The translations under genes were made by a program, and so were the position numbers. From the NCBI RefSeq assembly GCF_000264785.1, contig NZ_AFJI01000034.1:1-51820 (forward strand): a DNA stretch of 51,820 bases, written 5' to 3'. Below are positions 28,982 through 38,566 of the stretch, one piece after another. The stretch's first letter is position 1. Each line of letters starts with the position of its first letter. Below the pieces are notes generated by a model. That model saw only the letters and a list, made by a program, of their open reading frames with translations. It was not told where the DNA came from and did not search any database. The DNA comes from Edwardsiella ictaluri ATCC 33202. GTDB lineage: Bacteria > Pseudomonadota > Gammaproteobacteria > Enterobacterales > Enterobacteriaceae.

Positions 28982-30016
28982 ATCCATCGCACTGTTTTGC
29001 CTGACCCCCGGCGGCGTGCAGCTGGCCAAGCGGCTGGCGACGCGGCTGCCGCTGACCTGCTTTACCAGCGTGGCACTGTGGGAGCCGGGGTTTATCCCGT
29101 TCGAGGGCGGCTTCGCCCAGACCGCCCGCCGTGCGTTCACCCGCTATTCGGCGCTGATTTTTATCGGCGCGACGGGGATCGCCGTGCGGGTGCTGGCACC
29201 GCTGATCAATGACAAGTTCAGCGATCCGGCCGTGGTGGTGATCGATGAGCGCGGCCAGCACGTGATCAGCCTGCTCTCCGGACATGCGGGGGGGGCGAAC
29301 GCCCTGACCCGCGATCTGGCGGACATGCTGGGGGCCGATCCGGTGATCACCACCGCCACGGACGTGAACGGGATGGCCGCGCTGGATACGCTTGCGTTCC
29401 AGCTTGATGCCCGGATGAGTGACTTCCGCCCGGCGGTCCGGGTGGTCAATCAGATGCTGGTCAGTCAGCGGCGGGTCGGGCTGTGGTGGGATCCGGCGCT
29501 GGCGGCAGAGGTCAGCCGCTGCGATCGGCGGGGATTTATCACCGTGACCGACCTGCAGGCGTTGCCCGCGCTGGATGCGCTGGTGTGCATCACCCTGAGC
29601 CGCGATCTGCCGGAAATTCCGCTGCCGCACTGGAAGCTGGTGCCGCAGCGGGTGGTCGCCGGCATCGGCTGTCGGCGGGGTACCCCTTTCCCACTGTTGG
29701 CCGCGCTGCTGGCGCGCCAGCTGGAGGCGCAGCGGATCGACCCGCTGGCGCTGAGGGCGATCGGCAGCGCTGCGCTGAAGCGCGATGAGCCGGGGCTGAT
29801 CCAGCTCGCCGCCCGCTGGTGCATCCCGTTTCACACCTTTAGCGCCGATGCGCTGCGCGCACATGAGCACCGCTTTCCGATCTCACCCTTGGTGCGCCGC
29901 ACGGTCGGCGTCGGGAGCGTCTCGGGACCGGCGGCCTGGCTGCTGAGTCATGGACAGCTATTAGGCGACACCCTGCGGGAGCAGGGCGTCACGATTACCT
30001 TAGGAGTTTCATCCGC

Positions 30017-30023
<7 letters not shown>
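28962..30023 (+). CDS. cbiG: Cobalt-precorrin-5A hydrolase CbiG
   Basis: 353-aa enzyme that opens the delta-lactone of cobalt-precorrin-5A, releasing acetaldehyde. The N-terminal domain has [16 protein letters not shown] and [19 protein letters not shown]; the C-terminal CobE-like domain has [20 protein letters not shown]. The ATG at 28962 overlaps the end of cbiF by 20 nt and gives the normal length. It is found only in the anaerobic route. Confidence 0.94.
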
Positions 30024-30738
<715 letters not shown>

Positions 30739-30742
<4 letters not shown>

Positions 30743-31524
30743 ACCATGGCGGGGTGCTGGTGATCGGCGGCACCAGCGACGCCCGGGCGCTGTGTCAGCA
30801 GCTGGATGCGGCCCGGGTGGCCTACACCCTGTCGGTGGCGACGCCGACCGGTGAGGCCCTCGCCGGCGCGATCCGCGGGCGGGTGCGCTGCGGGCGCATG
30901 ACGCAGGCGGAGATGGTCGCCTGGCTTGGCGCGCACCGGACCCGCTGGGTGATCGACGCATCGCATCCCTATGCCGAGCTGGTCAGCCACAGTATCACGC
31001 AGGCCTGTCAGATGGCAGGGGTGCTGCTCAGCCGCTATCAGCGCCCGGAGCAGCTCGGCGATCTGACCCATCCGCTGCTCCACCGCGTCGCCGGTATTGA
31101 GGCGGCCAGCGCGCTGGCGCGGCGCTTTGGCGAGCGGGTATTGCTAACCACCGGCAGCAAGGATCTGGCGCGCTGGTGCGCGGCGCTGCCGGAGAAAACG
31201 CTGCTGGTGCGCGTGCTGCCGCTGGCGGAGGTGATGGCGCAGTGCGCCCGGCTCGGCCTTGGCGTCGGGCAGATCTTCGCGCTGTGCGGCCCCTTCAGCG
31301 CAGAGTTTAATGCGGCGTTTTATCGCCAATGCCGGGCTGACGTGGTGATAACCAAAGCCTCCGGTGCCGAGGGCGGCTATCGGGAAAAGGTTCAGCCCTG
31401 TCTGGATGCCGGTATTCCCTGCATCGTTATTACACGTCCGGCGCCGCTGGTGACGGGTGCGGAGTTACTGGAGAGTCAGGCCGCCTTTCAACGCCGTTTA
31501 GCGCGCTGGCTGGCCATGGCTTAA
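30739..31524 (+). CDS. cbiJ: Cobalt-precorrin-6A reductase CbiJ
   Basis: 261-aa reductase that reduces cobalt-precorrin-6A to 6B with a nicotinamide cofactor. Family words are VIGGTSDARALCQQL at the N-terminus, WVIDASHPYAELVS in the middle, and VVITKASGAEGGYREKVQPC near the end. The GTG start overlaps the cbiH stop (GTGA), the usual coupling in this operon. Confidence 0.93.
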
Positions 31525-31534
31525 GGAGAATGAG

Positions 31535-32329
31535 ATGAAAAAGGCGCTTCTGGTGGTCAGCTTTGGCACCAGCTACCGTGAGACCGCAGAGAAAAATATC
31601 GCAGCCTGCGAGCGTGAGCTGGCGAACCATTGCCCCGATCGCGATCTGTTCCGGGCATTTACCTCCGGGATGATCATCCGCAAGCTCAGAGCGCGCGACG
31701 GAATTGCGATCGACACGCCGCTGCAGGCGCTGCAGCGGCTTGCGGAGCAGGGATATCAGGATGTCGCGATTCAGTCGCTGCACATTATTAACGGCGATGA
31801 GTATGAGAAGGTGGTGCGCGAGGTACAGAGTATGCGTCCGCTGTTTTTCCGCCTGACGCTGGGGGCTCCGCTGCTGAGCAGCCATGATGACTACGTATCG
31901 CTGATGGGGGCGCTGCGGCAGCAGATGCCGCGCCTCGGGGCGCAGGAGAAAGTGGTGTTTATGGGGCACGGCGCGACGCATCACGCCTTTGCGGCCTATG
32001 CCTGCCTCGATCACATGATGCGGGCGCAGGGTCTTCCGGCCTGCGTGGGCGCGGTGGAGAGCTATCCGCAGGTCGAGATCCTGATCGAGAGCCTCCGTCG
32101 GGAGGGGGTCCGCGCGGTGCATCTGATGCCGCTGATGCTGGTGGCCGGTGATCATGCGATCAATGACATGGCCTCAGATGAGGCGGACTCCTGGAAAACG
32201 CAGTTCAACCGCGCCGGGATCCCGGCGACGCCGTGGCTGAACGGTCTGGGTGAGAATCCCGCCGTACGGGCGATCTTCGTGGCGCACCTGCAGCAGGCGC
32301 TGAGCGCTGCCATGGAGGCGGCGGCATGA
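31535..32329 (+). CDS. cbiK: Sirohydrochlorin cobaltochelatase CbiK
   Basis: 264-aa class II chelatase that inserts Co2+ into sirohydrochlorin at the start of the anaerobic branch. The N-terminus is LLVVSFGTSYRETAEKNIAA. The metal-binding regions are VFMGHGATHHAFAAYACLD and the later LMPLMLVAGDHAINDMA. No signal peptide is present, so it is the cytoplasmic form. An AAGGAGAATGAG motif precedes the ATG. Confidence 0.95.
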   Translation: MKKALLVVSFGTSYRETAEKNIAACERELANHCPDRDLFRAFTSGMIIRKLRARDGIAIDTPLQALQRLAEQGYQDVAIQSLHIINGDEYEKVVREVQSMRPLFFRLTLGAPLLSSHDDYVSLMGALRQQMPRLGAQEKVVFMGHGATHHAFAAYACLDHMMRAQGLPACVGAVESYPQVEILIESLRREGVRAVHLMPLMLVAGDHAINDMASDEADSWKTQFNRAGIPATPWLNGLGENPAVRAIFVAHLQQALSAAMEAAA

Positions 32330-33039
32330 GCGGCAAACTGTACGCCCTGAGTACGGGGCCGGGCGCCGCCGATCTGATCACCGTCCGCGCCGCGCGGATC
32401 CTCGGCTCGCTGGATATCCTCTACGCCCCGGCGGGACGCAAAGGCGGCGACAGCCTGGCGCTCTCCATCGTCCGCGACTATGTCGGCCCGCGGACGGAGG
32501 TGCGCTGCTGCCACTTTCCCATGAGCGGCGACGACGCGGAAAAAGAGGCGGTCTGGGATACGGTCGCGGCAGCGCTGGAGGGGGAGGTAACGGCCGGAAA
32601 GCGGGTTGGATTTATCACGCTCGGCGACGCCATGCTGTTCAGCACCTGGGTCTTCCTGCTCCAGCGTCTCGGCAGACCCGACTGGCTGGAGATCGTTCCG
32701 GGCGTGACCTCGTTTGCCGCCATCGCCGCGCGCGCCGGGATGCCGCTGGCGATGGAGCAGCAGTCGCTGGCGGTGATGGCGTGCACCGCGCCGGAGGCGG
32801 AGATCGTGCAGGCGCTCTTGCACCATGACACGCTGGTGCTGATGAAGGTCTATGGCCGGTTTGCACGGATTAAGGCGCTGCTGGCGCAGGCCGGGCTGCT
32901 GGAGTGCGCGCTGATGATGTCCGACGCCACGCTGCCCGGCGAGCGCTGCTGGCGGCATCTGAATGAGGTCGGCGATGGGCAGGCGCTGCCCTATTTCTCG
33001 ACTATTTTAGTCAATAAGCGCTGGGGGGGAGCGCGATGA
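32326..33039 (+). CDS. cbiL: Cobalt-precorrin-2 C20-methyltransferase CbiL
   Basis: 237-aa tetrapyrrole methylase. It opens with YALSTGPGAADLITVRAARI; then LGDAMLFSTWVFLLQRL and VPGVTSFAAIAARAGMPLA are characteristic. It overlaps cbiK by 4 nt. In Salmonella the next gene is cbiM; here a short fusion ORF follows, overlapping cbiL by 4 nt. Confidence 0.95.
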   Translation: MSGKLYALSTGPGAADLITVRAARILGSLDILYAPAGRKGGDSLALSIVRDYVGPRTEVRCCHFPMSGDDAEKEAVWDTVAAALEGEVTAGKRVGFITLGDAMLFSTWVFLLQRLGRPDWLEIVPGVTSFAAIAARAGMPLAMEQQSLAVMACTAPEAEIVQALLHHDTLVLMKVYGRFARIKALLAQAGLLECALMMSDATLPGERCWRHLNEVGDGQALPYFSTILVNKRWGGAR

Positions 33040-33302
33040 AACCCGAACAGCAGCGACAGCGGCTCTCATTCAGTGGCCTGGCGGCGGCGCTGTTGCTGAG
33101 GGTAACGCCGCAGCAGGCGGTTGCGATGCATATCATGGTGGGGCTTCTGCCGCTGGCGGGGTGGCCGCGCTTTCTGTACACCGTACCGGCGGATGTGATG
33201 ACCTCCGTTGTGACCCCGTCAGCGCTGGGGCTGGCGCGCTATAAGCGTGAAGAGAAGTTTTTCCGGCGTATGCGATACAACGCGATAAAGGAGGCCCGAT
33301 GA
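33036..33302 (+). pseudogene. cbiM'-'cbiO in-frame deletion scar (cobalt ABC/ECF transporter cbiMNQO lost)
   Basis: An 88-codon ORF. Its first ~38 residues (MKPEQQRQRLSFSGLAAALL, then AVAMHIMVGLLPLAG) match the start of CbiM, the substrate-binding membrane component. Its last ~27 residues ([17 protein letters not shown], then AIKEAR) resemble the C-terminal tail of CbiO, the ATPase, as in Salmonella (LGLPLCKTETEFFHRM). Everything between, including all of cbiN and cbiQ, is missing. The fusion keeps the reading frame and the 4-nt overlaps with cbiL and cbiP, so polarity on cbiP-cobU is avoided. The Salmonella comparison is from memory. The ORF is probably non-functional. Confidence 0.8.
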
Positions 33303-34828
33303 CGCAGGCGATGGCGATTATGCTGCAGGGAACCGCTTCTGACGTGGGTAAAAGCGTGCTGGTGGCGGGGCTGTGCCGCATTTTTTATCAGGACGGTCTG
33401 CGCACGGCGCCCTTTAAGTCACAGAATATGGCGCTGAATTCCGGTATCACGCCGGATGGCAAAGAGATGGGGCGCGCCCAGATTTTTCAGGCGCAGGCGG
33501 CGGGCATCGCGCCGGACGTGCGGATGAACCCGGTGTTGCTCAAGCCGACCAGCGACCGCAAAGCACAGGTGGTGCTGATGGGGGAGGTGGCGACCGACAT
33601 GGACGCCGTCAGCTACCACCAGTACAAGCCGCGTCTGCGTGAGCGCATTCTGGCGGTCTACCGGAGTCTGGCGCAGCAGTATCAGGTGCTGGTGCTGGAG
33701 GGGGCCGGCAGTCCGGCGGAGATAAACCTACGCGATCGCGATATCGTCAACATGGGGATGGCCGAGATGGCGCGCTGCCCGGTGATCCTGGTGGCAGATA
33801 TCGACAAAGGGGGCGTCTTCGCCTCTATCTATGGCACGCTGGCACTGCTGCGTCAGGGCGAGCGGAGCCGGGTCAAAGGGGTAATTATCAATAAATTTCG
33901 CGGCGATGTGGCGCTGCTGCACTCCGGCATTGAACAGATTGAGGCGCTGACGGGGGTGCCGGTGCTGGGCGTGATGCCGTGGCTCGATCTGGATCTCGAC
34001 GATGAGGATGGCGTCGCGCTGCAGAAGGGCAAATACCGGCAGACGGCGCCGCGTGATCTCGATATCGCCGTGGTGCAGCTGCCGCATATCTCTAACTTCA
34101 CCGATTTTAACGCCCTGGCGGCGCAGCCGGATGTCAGGGTGCGCTATGTCAGCCATCCGCAGGCGCTGGCCGACGCCGATCTGGTGATTTTGCCGGGCAG
34201 TAAAAATACGCTGGGCGATCTGGGCTGGCTGCGTGAAAGCGGCATCGCCGCTGCGCTGCTGCAGGCGCACCGGCAGCGGGTGCCGGTGATGGGGATCTGT
34301 GGCGGTTACCAGATGCTGGGCCGCACCATTATCGACGAGGTGGAATCGGGGCTGGGGACGCAGCCGGGCCTTGGCCTGCTGAATATCGTCACCCGCTTCG
34401 CGCCGCGGAAAACCACCGTGCAGAGCGCGGCACAGGTGACGATGACGCCGCCGGGGTGGCTGCACGCCGCCGCCGGTGTCGCGGTGAAAGGCTATGAGAT
34501 CCACATGGGGGAAACGCAGCGGGCGGCCGACTGCCGCCCGGCGCTGTTTATCGGGCGAGACGGCGGGCGGGTGGCGGATGGCGCCATCAGCGACGATGGG
34601 CTGGTGTTCGGCACCTACCTGCATGGACTGTTCGACAGCGACGCCTTTACGCACGCCGTGCTGGACAGCCTGCGTCATCGCAAGGGGCTGGCGCCGCTGG
34701 AAAGGACCCTGGACTATGCGGCCTACAAAGCCCAACAGATCGATCTTCTGGCCAGTGCAATGAGAGAGCATATTGATATTAAAGAAATTTATAAAATAAT
34801 GCGCGGGCATCGGGAGGCGGAGGCATGA
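33299..34828 (+). CDS. cbiP: Cobyric acid synthase CbiP
   Basis: 509-aa glutamine-hydrolysing amidotransferase that amidates side chains b, d, e and g of adenosylcobyrinate a,c-diamide. N-terminal ATPase: [20 protein letters not shown] and [13 protein letters not shown]. The glutaminase domain has the nucleophile Cys in [11 protein letters not shown] and the His in [11 protein letters not shown]. It starts by a 4-nt overlap with the cbiMO scar and ends overlapping cobU. Confidence 0.95.
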   Translation: MTQAMAIMLQGTASDVGKSVLVAGLCRIFYQDGLRTAPFKSQNMALNSGITPDGKEMGRAQIFQAQAAGIAPDVRMNPVLLKPTSDRKAQVVLMGEVATDMDAVSYHQYKPRLRERILAVYRSLAQQYQVLVLEGAGSPAEINLRDRDIVNMGMAEMARCPVILVADIDKGGVFASIYGTLALLRQGERSRVKGVIINKFRGDVALLHSGIEQIEALTGVPVLGVMPWLDLDLDDEDGVALQKGKYRQTAPRDLDIAVVQLPHISNFTDFNALAAQPDVRVRYVSHPQALADADLVILPGSKNTLGDLGWLRESGIAAALLQAHRQRVPVMGICGGYQMLGRTIIDEVESGLGTQPGLGLLNIVTRFAPRKTTVQSAAQVTMTPPGWLHAAAGVAVKGYEIHMGETQRAADCRPALFIGRDGGRVADGAISDDGLVFGTYLHGLFDSDAFTHAVLDSLRHRKGLAPLERTLDYAAYKAQQIDLLASAMREHIDIKEIYKIMRGHREAEA

Positions 34829-35370
34829 TTTTGGTTACCGGAGGGGCGCGCAGCGGAAAGAGCGCGCATGTCGAGCGGCTGGCAGCTCAGCGCTGCGCGC
34901 GCATTCTGTATATTGCGACCTCCACCGTCACCGATGACGAGATGGCGGCGCGCATCGAGAAGCACCGCGCGCAGCGGCCGGCGCACTGGCGCACCTGGGA
35001 GGGGTATCGCGATCTGGGCGGGGTGATTCGCCACCGGGTACGACCCGGCGAGGGGGTGGTGCTGGAGTGCATCACCACCATGCTGGCCAACCTGCTCTAT
35101 GAGGCCAGCGGCGGCGCATCGCCGGAGACCCTGGATTTTCCCGCGCTTGAGGTGGTGCTGCAACGGCAGGTGGACGATCTGATCGCGGCGTGCCGGGCGT
35201 CGTCGTCGCCGGTGTATATCGTGACCAATGAGCTGGGCATGAGCATCACCCCGGAGAATCGGCTGGCGCGCCACTTTGTCGATATCGCCGGCCGGGCGAA
35301 CCAACGGCTGGCGCAGGCGGCGCAGGAGGTGTGGCTGGTGGTGTCCGGGATCGGCGTACAGATTAAATAG
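34825..35370 (+). CDS. cobU: Adenosylcobinamide kinase / adenosylcobinamide-phosphate guanylyltransferase CobU
   Basis: 181-aa bifunctional enzyme of nucleotide-loop assembly. The P-loop is [15 protein letters not shown], followed by [12 protein letters not shown], and the guanylylated His is His47 in [12 protein letters not shown]. The end [19 protein letters not shown] is typical. It is the last gene of the operon here: cobS and cobT, which follow in Salmonella, are not in this window. Overlaps cbiP by 4 nt. Confidence 0.95.
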   Translation: MILVTGGARSGKSAHVERLAAQRCARILYIATSTVTDDEMAARIEKHRAQRPAHWRTWEGYRDLGGVIRHRVRPGEGVVLECITTMLANLLYEASGGASPETLDFPALEVVLQRQVDDLIAACRASSSPVYIVTNELGMSITPENRLARHFVDIAGRANQRLAQAAQEVWLVVSGIGVQIK

Positions 35371-35629
35371 GGGAGAGCCTCGCCCGGGCTGAGACAGTGT
35401 AGCGCTGCAGGTAACGCTGGCCGGGTTGGTGATGCACGGGTGTGGGGACGATGGCGGGCGTGAAGGCGTTGACGGCGGTCGTCAAACCGCGCGATACGCA
35501 CAACAGGCGGCGGGCCGCCCGGCGCATCGCGTCCCGCCGGGCGATTTGCTCTCGCTCCGGTGCCCCTGCGCGCAGGCGATCCCGTCGCGGGCCGTCGTCC
35601 TGCCGGGCTGTGCGTGATTGGCGCGGGGG
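35371..35629. other. cobU-pliG convergent intergenic region
   Basis: 259 GC-rich nt between two converging genes. Short open frames exist in several frames but none resembles CobS, CobT or CobC. GC-rich inverted segments near 35510-35560 could stop transcription, but there is no T-run. Confidence 0.4.
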
Positions 35630-36034
35630 TTAGCGCGTGATCTGCAGCGTGAAGCAATACGGCTTCACCTCGTTGCGCCGGGCCTCTGCGCGGCTTTGTA
35701 ATATCCGAATTTCATACTTTCCGGAGGCGGGCAGAGTATAGCGCCCCTGGCTATCCAGCGCCGATGAGTATTGCCCTAAGTCGATCGTATCGTCGATGCC
35801 CGGACCGAATAAAACCGCATCGACCGTCTCCTTGGGCAGGGTAAGGCGCAGGTGCTGATCTTTGGCGGCGCGGAAGGAGTAGGTGTCGTAGTCGTACCCC
35901 TTGATGGTGCCGGAGTAGCGTGCGCTGTCATGTCCCTTGGGGAAGAGGACGTCGATCTGCCTGCCGGCGGCGCAGGCGGTCGCGCTGAGCGTAGACAGCA
36001 GTAGGGCGATTGATACGGTGGCCGTCAATTTCAT
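35630..36034 (-). CDS. pliG: Periplasmic inhibitor of g-type lysozyme (PliG)
   Basis: 134-aa exported protein. A signal peptide (about residues 1-22, ending TACAAG) is followed by a single beta-rich domain. Stretches SARYSGTIKGYDYDTYSF and LFGPGIDDTIDLGQYSSAL match the PliG family, which blocks goose-type lysozyme in the periplasm and protects against host lysozyme, notably in fish and birds. The C-terminal SGKYEIRILQSRAEARRN is also typical. It stands alone, convergent with cobU. Confidence 0.85.
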   Translation of the reverse strand: MKLTATVSIALLLSTLSATACAAGRQIDVLFPKGHDSARYSGTIKGYDYDTYSFRAAKDQHLRLTLPKETVDAVLFGPGIDDTIDLGQYSSALDSQGRYTLPASGKYEIRILQSRAEARRNEVKPYCFTLQITR

Positions 36035-36276
36035 GTTAAGTTGTCTCCTGGTGCCTATTCTGTGCTGATTTTAGCGTATGCCCATTGCGGGGCTTAATCA
36101 GATTTTTCTTGCAATCCATGGCATTGGTGCTTCCCGGGTGTCGGATAAAATCTATCCCGATAGATTTAGGCTGCTCCGCGCAGCAAGGTCCCCGGAATAG
36201 CGCCGGAGCCATGATCGCGAACCGCGTGGCAAATATATCCAGACCTTTTCCGCAGAGGATGTCCGGAGCACCATTG

Positions 36277-36745
36277 TTATAGTGCCTCCCGGACATGGCC
36301 ATATCTATTTCGAGATAGGCATTCGAGATAGTCAAAGGCATATTTTTTACACGCGCTGGCGATATTAAACCGATCTTTATCGGTGCAGATGATGGCGCTA
36401 TCGAGTGAGGCGGTGATGGTGACGTTCTGCGGCAGCGCATTAAAATTTGTCTGGCCGAAAACGGGGATAAATGTCCAGCGGCGGAATAACATATTTATCA
36501 CCCATCTGTCGGGTGATAAACCTTTGGGCGTTGAGCGTCGTTGTCAGTGCATTAATGCATTGATTTCTGTTGATCAACATGTGGGAGGCGATCTTTTCAT
36601 TGAGCATCTGCGGCGGCAATGGCTGGATCTTGCGGTTGAAGTCATATGTGAAACCCTTGGCATTTAACCTGTTATCGCTGAGCCGCAGGGGATGCAGCAT
36701 CTTAAGCTGATAGGTGACCCCTGTTAATAGCCATTTGGCCGTCAT
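36277..36745 (-). pseudogene. Frameshifted gene of unknown function
   Basis: Two minus-strand frames join into one protein of about 155 aa if a single C is removed from the CCCC run near 36466. The first part reads MTAKWLLTGVTYQLKMLHPL ... PPLDIYP; the second reads VFGQTNFNALPQNVTITASL ... YLECLSRNRYGHVREAL. The total of 469 nt is a multiple of three plus one, as expected for one inserted base. GGGGAAGG precedes the ATG. I do not recognise the family. It could be phase-variable, a recent pseudogene or a sequencing error. Confidence 0.5.
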
Positions 36746-37086
36746 GGCAACCTTCCCCTTGGATAACGATAATGTCGAATGGTTTTACTTTTACCGCGCC
36801 CACGTAATTATGTGATTTATTTATGGGATTAAATCATACAGGGTTTTTTACGCCAAGAATAAATGTCAGCTAAACGGGAATGGCGTTAATAATAATTTCA
36901 ATTTTGAATCATAACCATGGTTATCAGCTGCCGCCAAAAACATGCCGTATTCTCTGGCTGCCGCGTGCGGGTAATTCTGACGGGGGAATCTAATGAGGGG
37001 ATGTAGCAGAACGCAGCATGCGGCGTGACATCCACCGGCCGATGGCCGCCGGTGGATGTCACACGCCGTACACGCGGTGCGCGGGG
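36746..37086. other. AT-rich intergenic region with a 14-bp palindrome and a strong hairpin
   Basis: No gene is supported. The palindrome ATAACCATGGTTAT is at 36911-36924. A long GC-rich hairpin at 37021-37068 lies just beyond the permease stop and may end the permease transcript. Confidence 0.5.
37021..37068 (-). terminator. Long hairpin after the permease gene
   Basis: GTGACATCCACCGG (37025-37038) pairs with CCGGTGGATGTCAC (37049-37062), extended by CGGCGT and ACGCCG at the edges with a small bulge. It starts 18 nt after the permease stop. There is no downstream T-run on the minus strand, so it is either a Rho-independent-like stop of reduced efficiency or an mRNA 3'-end stabiliser. Confidence 0.55.
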
Positions 37087-38388
37087 CTAGAGCAGGGAGA
37101 GCACCAACAGCAGCAGCAGCGCGGCACAGATGATAATGGCGATCGGCAGCACGATGAGCTGCACAAACAGGCGTCGGCTCTCGGCCGCATCGTTCCCCAC
37201 GCCGGCCAGTACCAAGGCGCCGCCGCTGGAGAATGGCGAATAGCCGGTAAAGGTGGCGAACGCTGCGATCACCGAGAACAGCAGGGCGGTATGCTCGGTA
37301 TGGAGCCTGGCGGCGATGGGGAACATGGTCGGCATCACCGCCCCCATGCTGGAGGCAAACAGCGACATGGTGGAGGAGAGTCCCCCCATGATATACACCA
37401 CGCCATAGCCGCGGCTGCCTTCGCCCTGTACGCCGTTAACCCAGTTGGCTATCTGATCAACGGCACCGCGATCGACCGCCAGGTTGATCAGCATCCCCAG
37501 ACCGCAGATCATGATAATGATCGGCCAGGGAATATTTTCCATCGCCTTACGCTCATCGGCCACCTTCAGCAGCAGGCAGGCGACGATGCCGATAAAGGAG
37601 AGGAAGGTTGGATTCAGCGCCTGGGTCGCCGTTTTGAGCGCCGCCGACGCCGGTAGCAGCGATGACAGCAGCGCCGGAAGGATGATTAGCAGGAAGACGC
37701 CGCAGACCAGCCACAGCGTGCGCTTCTGCCCGGTGGTAAACGGCGCCGGCCGCGCCATGTTTTCCACGGCCTGAATCCGGTATCCCTTGAGCAGCACGTA
37801 GCTGACGGCAAAGATCGCCGTATGGGCCAAGAACATGCTCAGCCCGATGGTGTAGGTATAGTGCAGCGCCAGCGGGGCGGGAATGTTCAGGTTCTCCAGC
37901 ATCCCGTTGACCACCCGTCCCCCCAGGGTAAAGGGGTTGAAGCCCCCGGCGCAGGCGCCGCTGTAGACGATCACCGCTGCCAGCATCTTGCTCATCCGGA
38001 TCTGGGTGGCAATCAGCATGATCAGCGGCGAGAGAAAGGCAAAGGCGGCATAGTGCCCCGGCCCGATCCCGGAAAACACCACCACGCACAGGTAGAAGAT
38101 CACCGGCATCAGCCAGGGAGAGTGGCGGCTCATGTATATCGCATGCTGGGCGCCGCGGTTGAGCGTGCCGTTGGCGATGGCGAAGCCATAAAAATAGGTG
38201 ATGGAGAAGAGGATGAAAAAGAGATTCAGCGGCCATAGCGCCAGCTGCTTTCCGCCTGAGAGGCCCGCCATGTTGGCCAGGATAAAGGCGAAAATAATGG
38301 CGAAGATGCCGATATTTATTTTGATAAAGTAGCCAAGGGCGATGGAGACGACGATGGCCAGGATGATAAGGGTGTTGATGTCCGGCAT
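37087..38388 (-). CDS. MatC-like dicarboxylate permease
   Basis: 433-aa polytopic membrane protein with about twelve hydrophobic segments. The N-terminal part (INTLIILAIVVSIALGYFIK, LFFILFSITYFYGFAIANGT, SGIGPGHYAAFAFLSPLIM) resembles the MatC-type dicarboxylate carriers of the ion transporter superfamily. AGAGGA lies suitably before the ATG. A near-perfect sigma-54 promoter lies 36-51 nt upstream, so it can be transcribed independently of the five enzyme genes but under the same kind of control. It probably imports the substrate of the pathway encoded next to it; the exact acid is unknown. Confidence 0.8.
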   Translation of the reverse strand: MPDINTLIILAIVVSIALGYFIKINIGIFAIIFAFILANMAGLSGGKQLALWPLNLFFILFSITYFYGFAIANGTLNRGAQHAIYMSRHSPWLMPVIFYLCVVVFSGIGPGHYAAFAFLSPLIMLIATQIRMSKMLAAVIVYSGACAGGFNPFTLGGRVVNGMLENLNIPAPLALHYTYTIGLSMFLAHTAIFAVSYVLLKGYRIQAVENMARPAPFTTGQKRTLWLVCGVFLLIILPALLSSLLPASAALKTATQALNPTFLSFIGIVACLLLKVADERKAMENIPWPIIIMICGLGMLINLAVDRGAVDQIANWVNGVQGEGSRGYGVVYIMGGLSSTMSLFASSMGAVMPTMFPIAARLHTEHTALLFSVIAAFATFTGYSPFSSGGALVLAGVGNDAAESRRLFVQLIVLPIAIIICAALLLLLVLSLL

Positions 38389-38423
38389 GGTGTGTCCTCT
38401 TGTTTATGATTGATGAGAGAAAA

Positions 38424-38439
38424 AGCAAGAGGTGTGCCA
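38424..38439 (-). promoter_or_regulatory. Sigma-54 promoter of the permease gene
   Basis: On the minus strand TGGCACACCTCTTGCT matches TGGCAC-N5-TTGCT perfectly, including spacing. The predicted start is near 38412, 24 nt before the permease ATG. The perfect palindrome ATATGAATCATAT (38464-38476), about 58 nt upstream of that start, is a candidate activator site. Confidence 0.88.
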
Positions 38440-38566
38440 AGCTGGGAATGGGCTATTTTTGTGATATGAATCATATGTATCCAGGTGATGTGCCGCACTG
38501 CTGTCGCCCCGGTCACACTTTATTCTCCCCGGGGTAACAGGCGCGGCGTAGCGCGTCACAACTTTG

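Noticed and set aside
35426-35633. Possible cobS, cobT or cobC remnant after cobU
   Set aside because: None of the frames shows a recognisable motif of these families; the ORFs are explained by high GC.
36036-36440. 134-codon minus-strand ORF upstream of pliG
   Set aside because: It overlaps the frameshifted unknown gene in another frame, has a biased shadow-like composition and no ribosome binding site or family.
37018-37656. 212-codon plus-strand ORF and similar long ORFs antisense to GC-rich genes
   Set aside because: They are complements of confidently assigned genes (here the permease) with His/Gln/Arg-rich shadow composition.
38507-38537. CCCCGG/CCGGGG fold-back after the regulator gene as a terminator
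   Set aside because: The loop is long (about 14 nt), there is no T-run and alternative pairings exist, so it is not called.
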